NCBI GenBank assembly: GCA_945910005.1
Contig: OX246744.1
Coordinates: forward strand, 6,509,973 to 6,573,972
Length of the DNA stretch: 64,000 nt
Direction of reading: 5' to 3'
Source of the DNA: Isoperla grammatica
Lineage: Eukaryota; Arthropoda; Insecta; Plecoptera; Perlodidae
Both the position numbers and the translations under genes were made by a program. Below, piece after piece: positions 54,501-62,400 of this stretch (the stretch's first letter is position 1; every line of letters begins with the position of its first letter). Below the pieces are notes generated by a model. It saw only the letters and a list, made by a program, of their open reading frames with translations, had not been told where the DNA came from and made no database searches.

Positions 54501-56097
54501 TTAAGCCGAATTAAAACCACATGGAAGCATTTCTATAAAATCAGATCAAAAAGAAACATTCATACCTTCTTTACACACCATTCTAAATCCAGTCTAGATA
54601 AACAGTTATACATGAGGTATTACTACTTGGTAAAATCTTATCAACAAACAACAAACAGAAGAACACTTGAGATCTCTGGGAGTGTTTCCAACCAATAGAA
54701 GTACCTCAACAATGGAATAAAACTCTTGCAATCACTCCATTCATTCTTGCTTACTGGCTTTTGTTACACATGAACAGGCCAACCACACATTTGAACCCCT
54801 AGTAGGCAAGGTCTACTTGATCTCCGCCTAGCGGAGGCTCGTCGAACTCCCAAGCTAGGTCGTCGCAGTCCGTTCCACAATGTTAAAAATCACATGTTAT
54901 TCAAATGGGAGAAACGTGAAAGAAAACAAATGAAGTGATCTGTCAAATAGAATTACCTCCTAAATAGAAAAAATCATCATATTTTATAATCTTCAATCAT
55001 TATATTCTATCAAAATGTCTCTTTTAGGTGTTTTAAGTATTGTGTTACATGATCTATAACGGATATTTAGTTATTATAACAGTTTCTTTAGTGGGATACA
55101 AAATGGCGATTTTGGTTCCCTTGCGACGACCTAACTTGGGAGTTCGACGAGCCTCCGCTAGGCGGAGATCAAGTAGACCTAAATGCAGTACCTTCTAAAC
55201 TATGAAGCAAACTCCGAAACGAGGCCAGCCATACTGCGGTATGCCGAAATGCCACACACAGTAGGAGAGCACGTGATGTAACTGTAGTACCAACTTTGAA
55301 CCCTACTATTTGTCTGCACGTGTGTGTGTGTGTGTGTGTGTTGCCAAGCAAACATAGATTCGTGGTCCCCTCTTATGTAATCAATGATATCACTATGCCT
55401 GCATGTGTGTGCGTAAATAGAAGCCATGTTTAAATTGGAACAATTAAGAACTGATATCCAAAAAACTGTAATTAAATTAAGACACAACTTGTATGATTAC
55501 AAGCAAAAACTTATTGCTAACCAAGTAAATGCATTTTAGACACTGCGTTATCTTAATGCTAAATAAGTACAATGGCAAATGTATATTCCCCGAGTTTTTT
55601 TTACACCCAAGTTCTCAACAGAAGTTAAATATATAACCATCACGTAAAGGCGTTCGAGTAGGACAGTACGTGACAAGTAAATCCATTGTACGAGAGAACA
55701 CGTATTTACACCCATTTTTCATTCAAAGTAGTTACTGATCATTATCATTCATCAAATTGACTGTTGATGAGTAAATTATTGTTAACTCACTTTTGAATTA
55801 GGTTAATTAAAAGTAACTTTTAATTACTACAAACTTACTTAGTGTAGTTCTTACGGACCCAAATAACACGTAGTTTGCACTTTGGCTTTGCCGTGTGGTG
55901 TTCTTAAACTACAACCGAGAACGCTTGTATCGCCTGGTTTTAATATTGGCGCTACCAGTATTTTGACTTTGATATACGTATTTATAAAAATACTCTCTAG
56001 ACTCACCTGTGCTCATGTTAGAATCCTGACTATGAACGGGCTGGCCTGAATTGACGGTTGCTTGGGGCGCCATCTGGATCTGCGAGCCAGCTGACAT
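32287..56097 (-). CDS. Tlk: Tousled-like serine/threonine kinase (TLK)
   Basis: Nuclear kinase that, in animals, phosphorylates the histone chaperone ASF1 and supports chromatin assembly in S phase. Twelve exons join in one frame to 714 codons plus TAG, against roughly 750-770 residues in vertebrate TLKs. In order: Ser/Gln-rich N-terminus, basic patch ERKRKRK at 52-58, Gly run, NDYF at 81-84, coiled-coil region about 140-395, then the kinase domain from about 395. Kinase motifs seen are GKGGFSEV at 403-410, Lys425, Glu448, HYDLKPGN at 524-531 (HYD in place of HRD, as in known TLKs), DFG at 547-549, PPE at 579-581 and DVWSVG at 597-602. The tail is Gln-rich. The first ATG lies directly after a splice acceptor, so an upstream exon exists and extra N-terminal residues are possible. 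Identity is certain; the 5' end is open. Confidence 0.96.
32522..32842. mobile_element. non-autonomous piggyBac-like element (321 bp)
   Basis: Flanked by TTAA at 32518-32521 and 32843-32846. Ends CCAGTTCCGTGG and CCACTGAACTGG are inverted with one mismatch. The paralogous empty site near 11620 reads gactttaatttaaagcgac with one TTAA, showing a clean insertion. Its ends differ from those of the two elements in ARF1 intron 2, so it is a second family. Confidence 0.85.
32990..33650. repeat. subterminal repeats, left arm
   Basis: Four to five units of about 150 bp. Each contains gagggcgccaggagcgtc, gtgacgtcat or tgacgtcat, gtttgaacggttcatgtcac and an AT-rich spacer. Repeated subterminal blocks of this kind are typical transposase-binding regions, though that role is inferred here. 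Confidence 0.85.
33904..34326 (-). pseudogene. CXC-domain ORF, left-arm copy
   Basis: A 140-codon frame from [20 protein letters not shown] to an acidic Asp/Glu-rich tail. A cysteine cluster with spacing C-x-C-x4-C-x3-C-x-C-x6-C-x3-C-x-C resembles half of a tesmin/TSO1 CXC DNA-binding domain. It is a duplicated 3' gene fragment and lacks the upstream domain, so it is unlikely to be a complete gene. It keeps three residues (HND) missing from the right-arm copy. Confidence 0.6.
34612..35272 (+). pseudogene. transposon ORF with FEN/PIN-like acidic motifs
   Basis: Open from 34612 to 35017, then shifted by a frameshift near 35015 and open again to about 35272. Motifs in order are [20 protein letters not shown] and [15 protein letters not shown]. 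The spaced acidic residues recall the XPG-I/FEN1 pattern (E-x-E-A, then D-x-D, then G-x-D), so a nuclease-like domain is inferred. Sequence upstream (34442-34636) adds [19 protein letters not shown] in another frame, showing a second frameshift and a missing 5' part. Confidence 0.55.
35246..35710 (+). pseudogene. CXC-domain ORF, right-arm copy
   Basis: Mirror copy of the left-arm ORF and the natural 3' continuation of the nuclease-like ORF, one frameshift after a stop at about 35270. It has the same cysteine cluster and acidic tail. A 9-base in-frame deletion relative to the left arm removes HND after the WVW motif. In an intact element the nuclease-like and CXC parts were probably one protein. 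Confidence 0.6.
35960..36630. repeat. subterminal repeats, right arm
   Basis: Inverted counterpart of the left block, with units of about 150 bp carrying tgacgctcctggcgccctc and tgacgtca. Unit order mirrors the left arm. Confidence 0.85.
36802..36955 (-). CDS. Tlk: TLK exon 11
   Basis: Residues 614-664 plus one base. PFGHNQSQ and [10 protein letters not shown] are conserved kinase C-lobe blocks. The acceptor is tgtttccag and the donor ATAG|GTAAAT. A SINE-like repeat begins within about 20 bases of this donor. Confidence 0.95.
37081..37376. mobile_element. foldback MITE, family A, copy 2
   Basis: It starts aaggtatcacagcaagaagt and ends gcttctcggtgtgagacac. Inner arms around acaatttgcttgcgg and aaaaaactcaacaccacc, and gataatcgggaaaaac, match copies 1 and 3. 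Confidence 0.75.
37788..38352. mobile_element. TTA-flanked MITE, PIF/Harbinger-like
   Basis: TTA at 37785-37787 and 38353-38355 flanks inverted ends TACCCTGTTCACA and TGTGAACGAGGTA. Subterminal aacttaactgcagttaac palindromes occur on both sides. A 3-bp TTA target fits PIF/Harbinger. 565 bp, non-coding. It is inserted into an older repeat with ttaattcaaa words. Confidence 0.75.
38353..38925. mobile_element. outer palindrome split by a family B MITE
   Basis: 38370-38511 and 38777-38915 are inverted copies, with words such as aatttggattaaag, actgtaaaatgcttcctaca and aatccacggtaagggaagg. The family B element sits exactly at the centre. Terminal words resembling cagtaatcccccc suggest a pogo-like element, but the outer limits are not certain. 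Confidence 0.65.
38512..38776. mobile_element. TA-flanked MITE, family B, copy 2
   Basis: TA at 38510-38511 and 38777-38778 flanks CAGTGGAGTTCCGCGGGAGT and its complement. 265 bp, related to 28125-28404. Confidence 0.8.
39264..39644. mobile_element. TAA-flanked foldback MITE
   Basis: TAA on both sides (39261-39263 and 39645-39647). Inverted ends TGGTGAATTCACGACCTTGC and complement. A 3-bp TWA target suggests PIF/Harbinger. An inner hairpin at about 39484-39520 (aaggtccacttgatc against gatcaagtagacctt) belongs to a word family also seen at 42.7, 43.6 and 54.8 kb. It lies about 35 bp from TLK exon 10. Confidence 0.75.
39679..39929 (-). CDS. Tlk: TLK exon 10
   Basis: Residues 530-613. It holds the rest of the catalytic loop, DFG at 547-549, the activation loop with [13 protein letters not shown], and [17 protein letters not shown]. 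The acceptor is tgtgcgtgcag and the donor AAG|GTGCGT. Confidence 0.97.
40495..40914. mobile_element. foldback MITE with GATGTCATAGGGTA ends
   Basis: Perfect 14-bp terminal inverted repeats, followed by inner gggttacccggttcc against ggtaacccggttcc-type arms. 420 bp with a GC-rich centre. No clear target duplication was read. It lies in the intron between TLK exons 9 and 10. Confidence 0.7.
41599..41710 (-). CDS. Tlk: TLK exon 9
   Basis: Residues 493-529 plus one base, ending in the catalytic loop HYDLKP with catalytic Asp526. The acceptor is tttttccag and the donor CCTG|GTGAGT. Confidence 0.96.
41945..42110 (-). mobile_element. SINE-like fragment
   Basis: gacggctacaaagtcaccgt and the tRNA-like stretch ccaggaatcaaacaccggac and ttctacattggaagca match the repeat at 11.8-11.95 kb. 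Degraded copy. Confidence 0.6.
42249..42730. mobile_element. TA-flanked element, family C, copy 2
   Basis: 482 bp, almost identical to 28790-29267, with GGCACCG/CGGTGCC ends and TA on both sides. The high identity of the two copies implies recent activity. Confidence 0.75.
42755..43087. mobile_element. foldback element with AAGGTCTACTTGATC ends
   Basis: Left end aaggtctacttgatctccgc and right end gcggagatcaagtggacctt are inverted. The right arm also contains ttgcgacgacctaacttggg, shared with 54809-55180. Non-coding. Confidence 0.65.
43490..43905. mobile_element. nested palindrome
   Basis: Outer arms agattactgagtggagaaga (43509) and tcttctccactcagtaatct (43863) are exact complements. An inner hairpin at 43637-43755 pairs aaggtccactaaatcccctg with its complement around actagcgatctagtagacct. 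It belongs to the same AAGGTC-YACT word family as neighbouring elements. Confidence 0.65.
44009..44156 (-). CDS. Tlk: TLK exon 8
   Basis: Residues 443-492. It holds helix C with Glu448, [11 protein letters not shown], and the hinge region [18 protein letters not shown]. The acceptor is cgtttccag and the donor CAG|GTACCG. Confidence 0.96.
44240..44850. repeat. dispersed repeat pieces and (AAAT)n microsatellite
   Basis: Two direct copies of cctatcctattcagttrtaa, then tttacaaaggagga, lie at 44247 and 44397. An aaat tract runs 44755-44822 into poly-T. The tract adjoins the 3' end of the LINE that follows. Confidence 0.6.
44835..45490 (-). pseudogene. LINE reverse-transcriptase 3' fragment
   Basis: Minus-strand frame ending at 44960 and read from about 45490. 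It contains [40 protein letters not shown] and [10 protein letters not shown], the typical C-terminal part of a non-LTR retrotransposon ORF. The 5' part is missing. The end beyond 44850 is A-rich on the minus strand. It lies in the TLK intron between exons 7 and 8, in the same orientation as TLK. Confidence 0.85.
45549..45640 (-). CDS. Tlk: TLK exon 7
   Basis: Residues 413-442 plus two bases, with the ATP-anchoring lysine at 425 in YVACKVHQL. The residue before that lysine is Cys, where vertebrate TLKs have Val. The acceptor is gtttccag and the donor CAA|GTGAGT. The exon was not obvious as an open frame and was found by homology and phase. Confidence 0.95.
46324..46527 (-). CDS. Tlk: TLK exon 6
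   Basis: Residues 345-412. The coiled coil ends with [14 protein letters not shown], a TLK signature, and runs into the kinase domain with the glycine loop GKGGFSEV. The acceptor is cgtctccag; the donor AAG|GTGATT is weaker than the others. Confidence 0.96.
46800..47281 (+). pseudogene. LINE 3' fragment, related copy in opposite orientation
   Basis: The plus frame contains [28 protein letters not shown] and [11 protein letters not shown], clearly related to the 44.8-45.5 kb fragment. It ends in an acidic segment and an A-rich tail at 47268-47281. It is 5'-truncated, as is usual for LINEs. Confidence 0.8.
48325..48445. repeat. short repeat shared with 59690-59765
   Basis: gttgtcacacgcgtcact and cgtgacgacaacaccttgca occur in the same order and spacing in both places. 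The outer parts are partly inverted (TTGTCAC / GTGACGACAA), suggesting a short MITE end. Confidence 0.55.
48495..48780 (-). CDS. Tlk: TLK exon 5
   Basis: Residues 249-344. [13 protein letters not shown] begins a further coiled coil. A Gly/Ala-rich low-complexity insert at about 297-309 is likely lineage-specific. It ends [10 protein letters not shown]. The donor is AAG|GTATGC. Confidence 0.94.
48860..49050 (-). pseudogene. LINE ORF end with (ATG)n tail
   Basis: The minus strand encodes [13 protein letters not shown] and then [13 protein letters not shown], the usual last segment of RTE-like LINE ORFs, followed by a gat/atg trinucleotide tail at 48859-48880. 5'-truncated. Confidence 0.6.
49667..49772. 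mobile_element. short palindromic MITE with CCGCACTGAGTG core
   Basis: ccaatggaccgcactgagtg and its complement cactcagtgcggccattg bracket a centre with attgcattgttgttct. About 105 bp. It links the ATTGTTGT dispersed family to a MITE structure. Confidence 0.65.
50015..50238 (-). CDS. Tlk: TLK exon 4
   Basis: Residues 175-248 plus two bases. It is charged coiled coil, then [10 protein letters not shown] and WTDG, both strongly conserved in TLKs. The acceptor is tctctgtgcag and the donor GACGG|GTGAGT. Confidence 0.95.
50585..50715 (-). pseudogene. LINE 3' end with (GAT)n tail
   Basis: The minus strand reads [15 protein letters not shown] and then a gatgatgatg tail, similar in layout to 48860-49050. 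Very short relic. Confidence 0.4.
50943..51134 (-). CDS. Tlk: TLK exon 3
   Basis: Residues 111-174, phase 0. It carries KQVQTELT and a segment ending [12 protein letters not shown] that begins the coiled-coil region. The acceptor is atgttttcag and the donor AGG|GTGAGT. Confidence 0.93.
51755..51835 (-). mobile_element. SINE tRNA-like fragment
   Basis: ccgggaatcgaaccctgg (B-box on the minus strand) with flanking words as in the 11.9-kb SINE. Truncated. Confidence 0.5.
51975..52690 (+). pseudogene. LINE RNase H / C-terminal relic
   Basis: In shifting plus frames: [11 protein letters not shown], the end of an RNase H domain, then about 200 bp later [14 protein letters not shown], and [17 protein letters not shown] with a CCHC-like spacing. 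This order is standard for the C-terminus of R1/jockey-type LINEs. Stops and frameshifts break it. It sits in the TLK intron between exons 2 and 3. Confidence 0.8.
53131..53369 (-). CDS. Tlk: TLK exon 2
   Basis: Residues 31-110. [11 protein letters not shown] matches the conserved TLK N-terminal block, followed by the basic patch, a six-Gly run and KKINDYF. The acceptor is gtttccag and the donor CCTATG|GTGAGT. Confidence 0.93.
54809..55180. mobile_element. foldback MITE with AGGTCTACTTGATC ends
   Basis: Long arms: aggtctacttgatctccgcc, then gcggaggctcgtcgaactcc and taggtcgtcgca, at 54809-54875; the complement lies at 55108-55180. 372 bp, AT-rich centre, non-coding. It is related to 42755-43087. 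Confidence 0.8.
55319..55341. repeat. (GT)n microsatellite
   Basis: About eleven gt units. No other feature attached. Confidence 0.9.
56007..56097 (-). CDS. Tlk: TLK exon 1 of those found
   Basis: Codons 1-30 plus one base, [12 protein letters not shown] and a Ser/Gln-rich remainder. The acceptor ttttgcttacag directly precedes the ATG and the donor is ACAG|GTGAGT. Whether this ATG is the true start or an internal Met cannot be decided here. Confidence 0.85.
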
Positions 56098-58045
56098 CTG
56101 TAAGCAAAACACAAGTCCACGGTTAGTCACACATACATACATACCACTGCATAAAACAATAAGTATATTAAAAATATATATATTACTAGTGTAGACATAT
56201 AGTCACGAGATTAACAATTCACGTATTCATCAATTAATTGACAGGTCACTTGTGCAACAGTTAATTTTGTTACCACCATAATGCAAACATAGTCTATTTG
56301 TAGTGTATGCATATTGTTTATTGCAAGTCAATAATATACGTATGCAGATTCTCTACATTATTTTTCATCTTGTGACATTTTCACTGGAAGTGTCGAGATT
56401 GATTGAATACCAGTAGCTATCTACACATTTGAATTAGTAAAACAAATAATTATGGCACTACTGGTTGGGGGAGGGGGAGGGGGGGGGGGGGTGTATTTCT
56501 GCTGCCTTGTATTGAGGTTTGGTTCCTTCCACAAATTGCAAATCAATTCTATTTAAATAAGAGTGCATCTCTTTTCTAGAAACTACATACCAGTGCAGAA
56601 AATTAGATACACACAAATTTCAAAGTGTTTCTTTCTACAATCAAATCAAGACTTTTAACATTTCTAGGTCACACAGCTATCTAACGCAAGATCGGTCCAA
56701 CCGAGTCGATATGAATTCCCCTAGATAGGCTACTTTAAAAATAGAACCAAGGAATTGTTGAGAAACACAACATTTTATCTAATCACAAGTTGACAACACA
56801 ACAGCACCAGTTCCTTCATCCTCTCCTCAGCAGAAAGAAGTAGGTCATGTGCGTTTGCATTCCAAGTGATAAGTAGCCTAGCTAATTATCGGCATTTTAT
56901 TCGTCTATTAAACGTGTGTGTATACGATGATTTGCATAGACGTTCGTTAAAAACCCCATTAGACTGTTACGTAATTTTTTTTTTGCAGAAGACTTGACAA
57001 AAGAAAGGCATAGATGATGTACACTGTACAGTGTCGACACACGTGAATCTACAATCTACACAAAACACACACGTTGTACTGCAGGAAGGTCACATTGACA
57101 CACAAAAAAAAACTGTCACGTCATACAGATTACAGGGGGGGGGGGGGGGGGGGGGGGGGGCGAAAAGCATTTGATATATGATAACGAAAGGAGGTAAATA
57201 AAAAATGAAAATTGACTTAGATAAGCGGTGAACGATATCACCAGTCTGTAAACAATTACCTTTAAAACACTGCCCCCCCCCCCCCCCCCCCCACCACCAA
57301 CATATTTCTATCCAGGGCTGCACACGAACAATGTTACTTATGCTTGACATTGGGTACTATATCTATGGATCATCTATTTATTTATTTATTTATTTATTTA
57401 TTTATTCTAGTCCAACTTTATTGCTGTTTATTTTTTTGTCAAGTACCCCCCCCCCCCCCGTGTACGCCACTGATCTAAACCAACAAAACGCAAGTGTTTC
57501 AGTGTGGGAGGCTAATCGCGACGACACTACGGATGTGACAGACAGTACGAAAGCAGACATCTAACGTGTGTACTTATCCAAAACAAAAAAAACAAAAAAG
57601 AAACGATTGAACATCTTCTTACGTGAAACAGAAACGAGATACAACTATTGGAGGCGACCTGCAAATGGCCCCCGCCCGCACTCACTCACTACATACATAC
57701 ATAACATCTCTCTCAGCTCTCCGCTCAGCCAGCCAACACGACGTCGACAAAGCAACGCGATTGTTCAATTTCATTCCAATTAACTCGTCTCTAGGTTACA
57801 GATTACTCCCCCCTCTTCTCTTGTTATCATAACTGTTGTTGGCTGGATGGATGGATTGGTTACATTGTATACTAGATAGATAGACTTGGGCCCATCACGA
57901 CGGGCGAACATTTACCATTTATGAAGGAAGGAAGACAACCTGTAGAAAAAGCACGATCAATCCATCCAACATACATCAAATCAAGCAAGGTATTATTTTG
58001 CACTTCTAATTTGTTTCTCAAAATTCAATCAAGAATGCGTAACGA

Positions 58046-58076
<31 letters not shown>

Positions 58077-58250
58077 AAAAATAAATACAATAATTAATGA
58101 AAAAAAAAAAAAATGAATAAGTTTAATATTGGTCGCAAGATGAGATGAATCTAGGTAATAATCTAGGCGCCTAAGATTTTTTGCTGGCTCCTAGATTATT
58201 GAAAGATTTGTCCATCCCTGGAATAAATAAATATGAAGAGGCTAAAAGTT
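56098..58250. other. TLK upstream intron with low-complexity tracts
   Basis: An upstream TLK exon must lie beyond 56098, but none is recognised here. G runs occur at 56465-56491 and 57136-57160, a C run at 57272-57291, (ATTT)n at 57368-57405 and (AAAT)n at 58047-58085. The G run and C run face each other as an inverted pair about 110 bp apart. Confidence 0.5.
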
Positions 58251-58254
58251 ACAA

Positions 58255-58440
58255 GAACTGATTTTCACTGGTGGGCCACTAAATAGTAAATAGCTCGTTG
58301 CACCAAAGTCGTCGTTTACAACGTGTAAACCGGGAATTGAACCCTGGTCCCCCTGTCTGTATATATATGTTGACCCAGTTATTTGCTTCAATTAGCATCG
58401 TTGCCAAAATATGAAAGACGTAAAGCCGAAATTGGACGAG
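58255..58440 (-). mobile_element. SINE-like fragment
   Basis: ctgattttcactggtgggc, then ccgggaattgaaccctgg (B-box on the minus strand), match the SINE family at 11.5-11.9 kb. The adjoining aattagcatcgttgccaaaa and gacgtaaag match the tail at 27.4 kb. Confidence 0.5.
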
Positions 58441-59142
58441 CTCATAAATATTCGTCAGTTGGCAATCATGCATTATGCACAGTTGCGCACGACCATAACA
58501 ACAAACATGTAAATAAACGTAGGCCTACGCGAATTCGGTCGGTTCGGGTCCCCGATGTCAGCCGAACGATAGCGGAGACGGCCGACGATAATCTTCACTG
58601 GACTGGAGATATGCCAATCAATGTCCCACGTGTGTATGAGACAGATCCACGCACGCAAATTCCTTGTCTATCGCCCCCCCCCCCCCCCCCCCCCCACTGT
58701 TGTCGCTAACCATGGTAGTGTTAGTGTCGACCAAGGCGGGTTCAGATGGCCGTAGTTACGATCTACTCTGCGTGCCAACCAAAGAAGCACCCTGCCAATC
58801 ACTTTACACAAAGGGCGACTTGACCGTCGCCTCCTTTGTTCACTGCTGTAAATGTCAATCTTGTCTAAAGTATCAAGCGGCAGTCAACGGGGTGGACACA
58901 CAGTTACAAAAAGAGGACCTTCCCCTATATATATATATATATATATATACAGGGAGCGATACCCGTTCGCAGTCGAATCGAGGCGACATTCTTCACACTC
59001 AGCTGTCGGTACCGGCTGAGAAGGTGAGTGCTTTGCTGAGTAATGGGGATGATTGACATTTATGATCCTCCCTTTGAGATTAGTGATTGGCAGGGTGTTT
59101 CTTAGGTTGGAACCAAGTATAGATAGGGAGGCTCAGCGGTAA
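58441..59142. other. unassigned GC-moderate stretch
   Basis: Composition is less AT-rich than the surroundings, with a C run at 58675-58695 and (TA)n at 58928-58950. The 130-codon plus frame at 58664-59056 starts in the C run and shows no domain. It could hide a TLK 5' exon, but no splice-flanked segment convinced me. Confidence 0.3.
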
Positions 59143-59449
59143 AGGTCTCTCACACCAAGAAGTAAGATATTGTCAAAGGGCGTCAGGACCGCCCACATTA
59201 AGTTTCCAACTTGACAAGTGCGAATCACTTGACGTTTTTCCCGTTCATCTAGTACAATTTGGTCGCGTTAAGTTTATTGACGGAAACCTGCTTGCACGTT
59301 TTCTTGTACGTTACCGTAAAAAAAAAAACTTACCGCAACCAAATTGTATTAGATAATAGGGAAAAACGTTATAGTGATTCGCGCTTGTCAAGTTGGAAAC
59401 TAAATGTGGGCGGTCCTGATACTATCTTACTACTTGCTGTGAGAGACCT
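59143..59449. mobile_element. foldback MITE, family A, copy 3
   Basis: The best-preserved copy. It starts aggtctctcacaccaagaag and ends cttgctgtgagagacct, with long inner arms (tagtacaatttggtcgcgtt and its complement near 59340). A tRNA-like head, ggctcagcggtaa, directly precedes it and resembles the SINE at 62.3 kb. Confidence 0.8.
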
Positions 59450-61019
59450 ATATACTGGCGACGCCGTAAGAAGCGAGGTGTCCCCTAAAATTCTAAAAAC
59501 AGACGATCGCTCCACACGGTCTATTTCAACGGTATTCAACTCGAGATTGCCCCATAGCTGCATTGTTTTTGTCCACTGTATTGACTGCAGAAACCCTGAA
59601 TGGAATGCGACCCCACCACGTCTGACAACATGCGCGCGATATTATCACTACAATACCTGAGACAGGAGAACGGGATGCAATTCTAGATTTAGGTTGGTAG
59701 TTGTCACACGCGTCACTTCACTATGACATTATCCGTGACGACAACACCTTGCAAGTTAACGCACTTACTTACACCTTCTTGTCCTACAAGACTGCGCACA
59801 GCACAGCAGGCTGCTCCGCAAATAGATCTCTCTATTTATCTATCTCTCCAAGAGAGTGAACGGATTTACACAAGAGAAATGTTTGCCGAGTCGACCCCTG
59901 TCAATATTTATATATCCCTACTTTCACGACACAATATGCAGACTTCCGTGGTAGGCCTAGTGAGAGATAACAACATTCGGATTAGTGCATGTTTAGGGAT
60001 ACACACATAATATGTGTGTGTGTTTTACTTTTAACATTTATTCCGGGTCAATATAAGTTTCTGCGTGTACACATATGTACACAAGTTTGCACAAACACTT
60101 GTATTTCCACGAAAACAAAAAGTTAATTCAAAATATCGTTGTTTGGTGACGAGATGGATACATTTGTATTAATGCATTTTTTTTTTGTTAGGTATATTTC
60201 TATTCTACTGGTTTTATATACGGTAACCATGATCTACGGATGTTCTTTGATTTTCACACTTCATTTCAATTATGTAAACTTATTTTGTTGCTCTTTTTTA
60301 TAGGGATAGCTCACAATTGCGCTATTTCCGAACATTGTTTTAATGTTTATATCAACCATCTAAAGTTCAGTATTTGTAACCAATTAATTAATTAATTAAT
60401 TAGTATTTATCCGTAGAGTTATCATAGGATTACATTTTATACCATGATTACGAAATGTTCGAAACACTACTTTAAGTCGTAATTAATTAATTAATTAATT
60501 AGTTGTGTATGTGAGCGGGGGGGGGGGCGCTTTTGACGGTTAAACGTAATAAACGAGAGGATTGAAACGTTTAACGGATTTCTCCCATCCCCAGACCTAT
60601 AAACTTCATGAACATGTTGCACGTCAAATGTAGGGTTGTAGACAATCCTCCCAGTTTAGTTTTCTTATGCCCCTGCCATGCAGAAAGATGCTAAGTACTA
60701 TTCCAGCAACTGTGCGCTCTCTTTCGTATGAATATTACCTTGTTCCAAATAAAGATTTCCATTTTTCATACGTTCTTAATTATGTGACGATGCTCGACAC
60801 CTTTCCAATTAATTTGGAAATGTCTATGGGAACAACGGAACATTCATACCCACGAAAGAGCACTCAAGTATCTAGCTAGCTAGGTATTATTTTTTTTCTT
60901 CCCACATATTTTACGTTGTGATAATTTTAAAGCTATTTTAGCAGAGAAGAACTTGCCCAGGGACTGCTACCTAATCGTGGTGGGCAGCCGGTTTTGACCG
61001 AGATTGTAGGTGATACATT
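59450..61019. other. AT-rich stretch without recognised gene
   Basis: Contains the short repeat at 59690-59765 and two inverted copies of an attaatta tract (60381-60402 and 60481-60502). Nothing else is supported. Confidence 0.5.
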
Positions 61020-61046
61020 CAATAAAAAAAAAATAAAAAAAAAAAA

Positions 61047-61112
<66 letters not shown>

Positions 61113-61124
61113 TAATAATAGGCC

Positions 61125-61166
<42 letters not shown>
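61020..61166. repeat. (AAT)n microsatellite
   Basis: An aat/taa trinucleotide run with a short taggccta interruption, preceded by an A-rich tract. Poly-Asn, poly-Ile and poly-Tyr frames are artefacts. Confidence 0.95.
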
Positions 61167-61167
<1 letters not shown>

Positions 61168-61194
61168 GAGAGACAGAAGTGTGGACAGGTGGAC

Positions 61195-61380
61195 AGAGAG
61201 GTCTGGTAGCGACGTCAGCGGGCCCACCTTGACCGCAATAGCGACGCCGAGTTAGCGGGGCGTCGCGACGCGGCTGCCAACCAACTATATAACCGACGAC
61301 GACGACGCCGACTTCTCACGACGCGAGACGAATCAATTGCCGAGTTGTTGCCGAGATGACGAGCTCGACAAACGAGGAAA
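61195..61380. promoter_or_regulatory. CpG-rich spot with TATA-like site
   Basis: A short CpG-dense island in AT-rich DNA. On the plus strand actatataacc near 61285 is followed by an ATG at 61355 opening MTSSTNEETEGTGDPRQ, with a poor donor after it. On the minus strand GGTCAAG|GTGGGC near 61228 is a possible donor, so the island could be the missing 5' exon and promoter of TLK. Orientation is unresolved. Confidence 0.3.
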
Positions 61381-62119
61381 CCGAAGGAACTGGGGACCCT
61401 CGCCAGGTTGTATACCCACTATTTAAACATTCGTCAATCGTAACCTATAGGGTACGCACAATACCAAAACACAACAATGAAACAAATGAATTGAACCGAT
61501 GGACAAACAAGCTGTCAAAAAAAAATATGAAGGTCTGAAGTTGGAAAAAACAAACGTTCAGAACGTTTACAAACTTTCAGATGGTTGCTGTCCATTACTG
61601 AACATAAATTTTAACTGGCGAGCAGTTACTATCGTTACAACTAATTGTTTCTGCTCATTATTTGCAAAGATATTACTTTGACAGCTTGTTGTTTGTCCAC
61701 CAGTTCAATTAATTTATTCCATTGTTGTAGTTCGGCTGTTACGTCAGTTGTGCCGTTGTGCGTACCCTATTTTGGAGGCTCAACCATTATGCACAGGTTT
61801 GATCTCCAATTTTTAAATCGTATCTCATCGAAAAGGTCACGGCTCACGGCGGGTCCGTAAAAACTACATAACATGTGAAATATTTGTAATTTTGTAATAT
61901 CAAGGTTGGTATTTCATATTTTAATTCCACAGCAGAGGTACTCGCGAAGAATCTTCACCAAGTCCTCGAATAGCATAATGCCCAACAAATAGTAACGTGA
62001 AGACATCAATTATCTAGATATGGATGTGTACAAAAATCTACGTGAATGTACCAGCACACACAGTACAGTAGTAGCCAAAAAGCTTATTCCGTGTGAATGT
62101 ATCTTCTACATGAAGTTAT
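61381..62119. other. AT-rich non-coding stretch
   Basis: Several short frames, none with a domain or splice support. Confidence 0.45.
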
Positions 62120-62400
62120 GTGACCTTATCATAACTAATAATAATGATAATTTTTGTAGGCATACCCGTTATAGGGTGCACACGTGTGCCCCTCTTCAGG
62201 TGACACACTAGCCATTAGGGTGTTTGGATAGCTGGAAAGAAATGTCCGAGGGCTGTACGTAGGACTCAATCCCATCATTCGCTTTTACGACCGAGGAAAA
62301 CCTCGGAAAAAACCTTCAGTCAGAACTGCCGATGGCCGGAATCGAACCGGCGACCTCCCGAATTAGAGTCTCGCGTCTTACCGCTGAGCCACCTCTATCG
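62120..62400 (-). mobile_element. tRNA-derived SINE
   Basis: On the minus strand, gtggctcagcggtaagacg (A-box) and ggttcgattcc (B-box) are properly spaced at about 62392-62332. The downstream body contains ttttttccgaggttttcctc and an ATT-rich 3' end near 62130-62150. The layout matches SINEs I remember from arthropod genomes. Confidence 0.75.

Noticed and set aside
58664..59056. A 130-codon plus-strand frame
   Set aside because: It starts inside a C run, crosses a TA microsatellite (poly-Tyr/Ile) and shows no domain.
60967..61227. Poly-Asn, poly-Ile and poly-Tyr frames
   Set aside because: Direct translation of the AAT microsatellite.
62330..62396. A tRNA gene on the minus strand
   Set aside because: Good internal promoter boxes, but the sequence runs on into a SINE body with an ATT-rich end.
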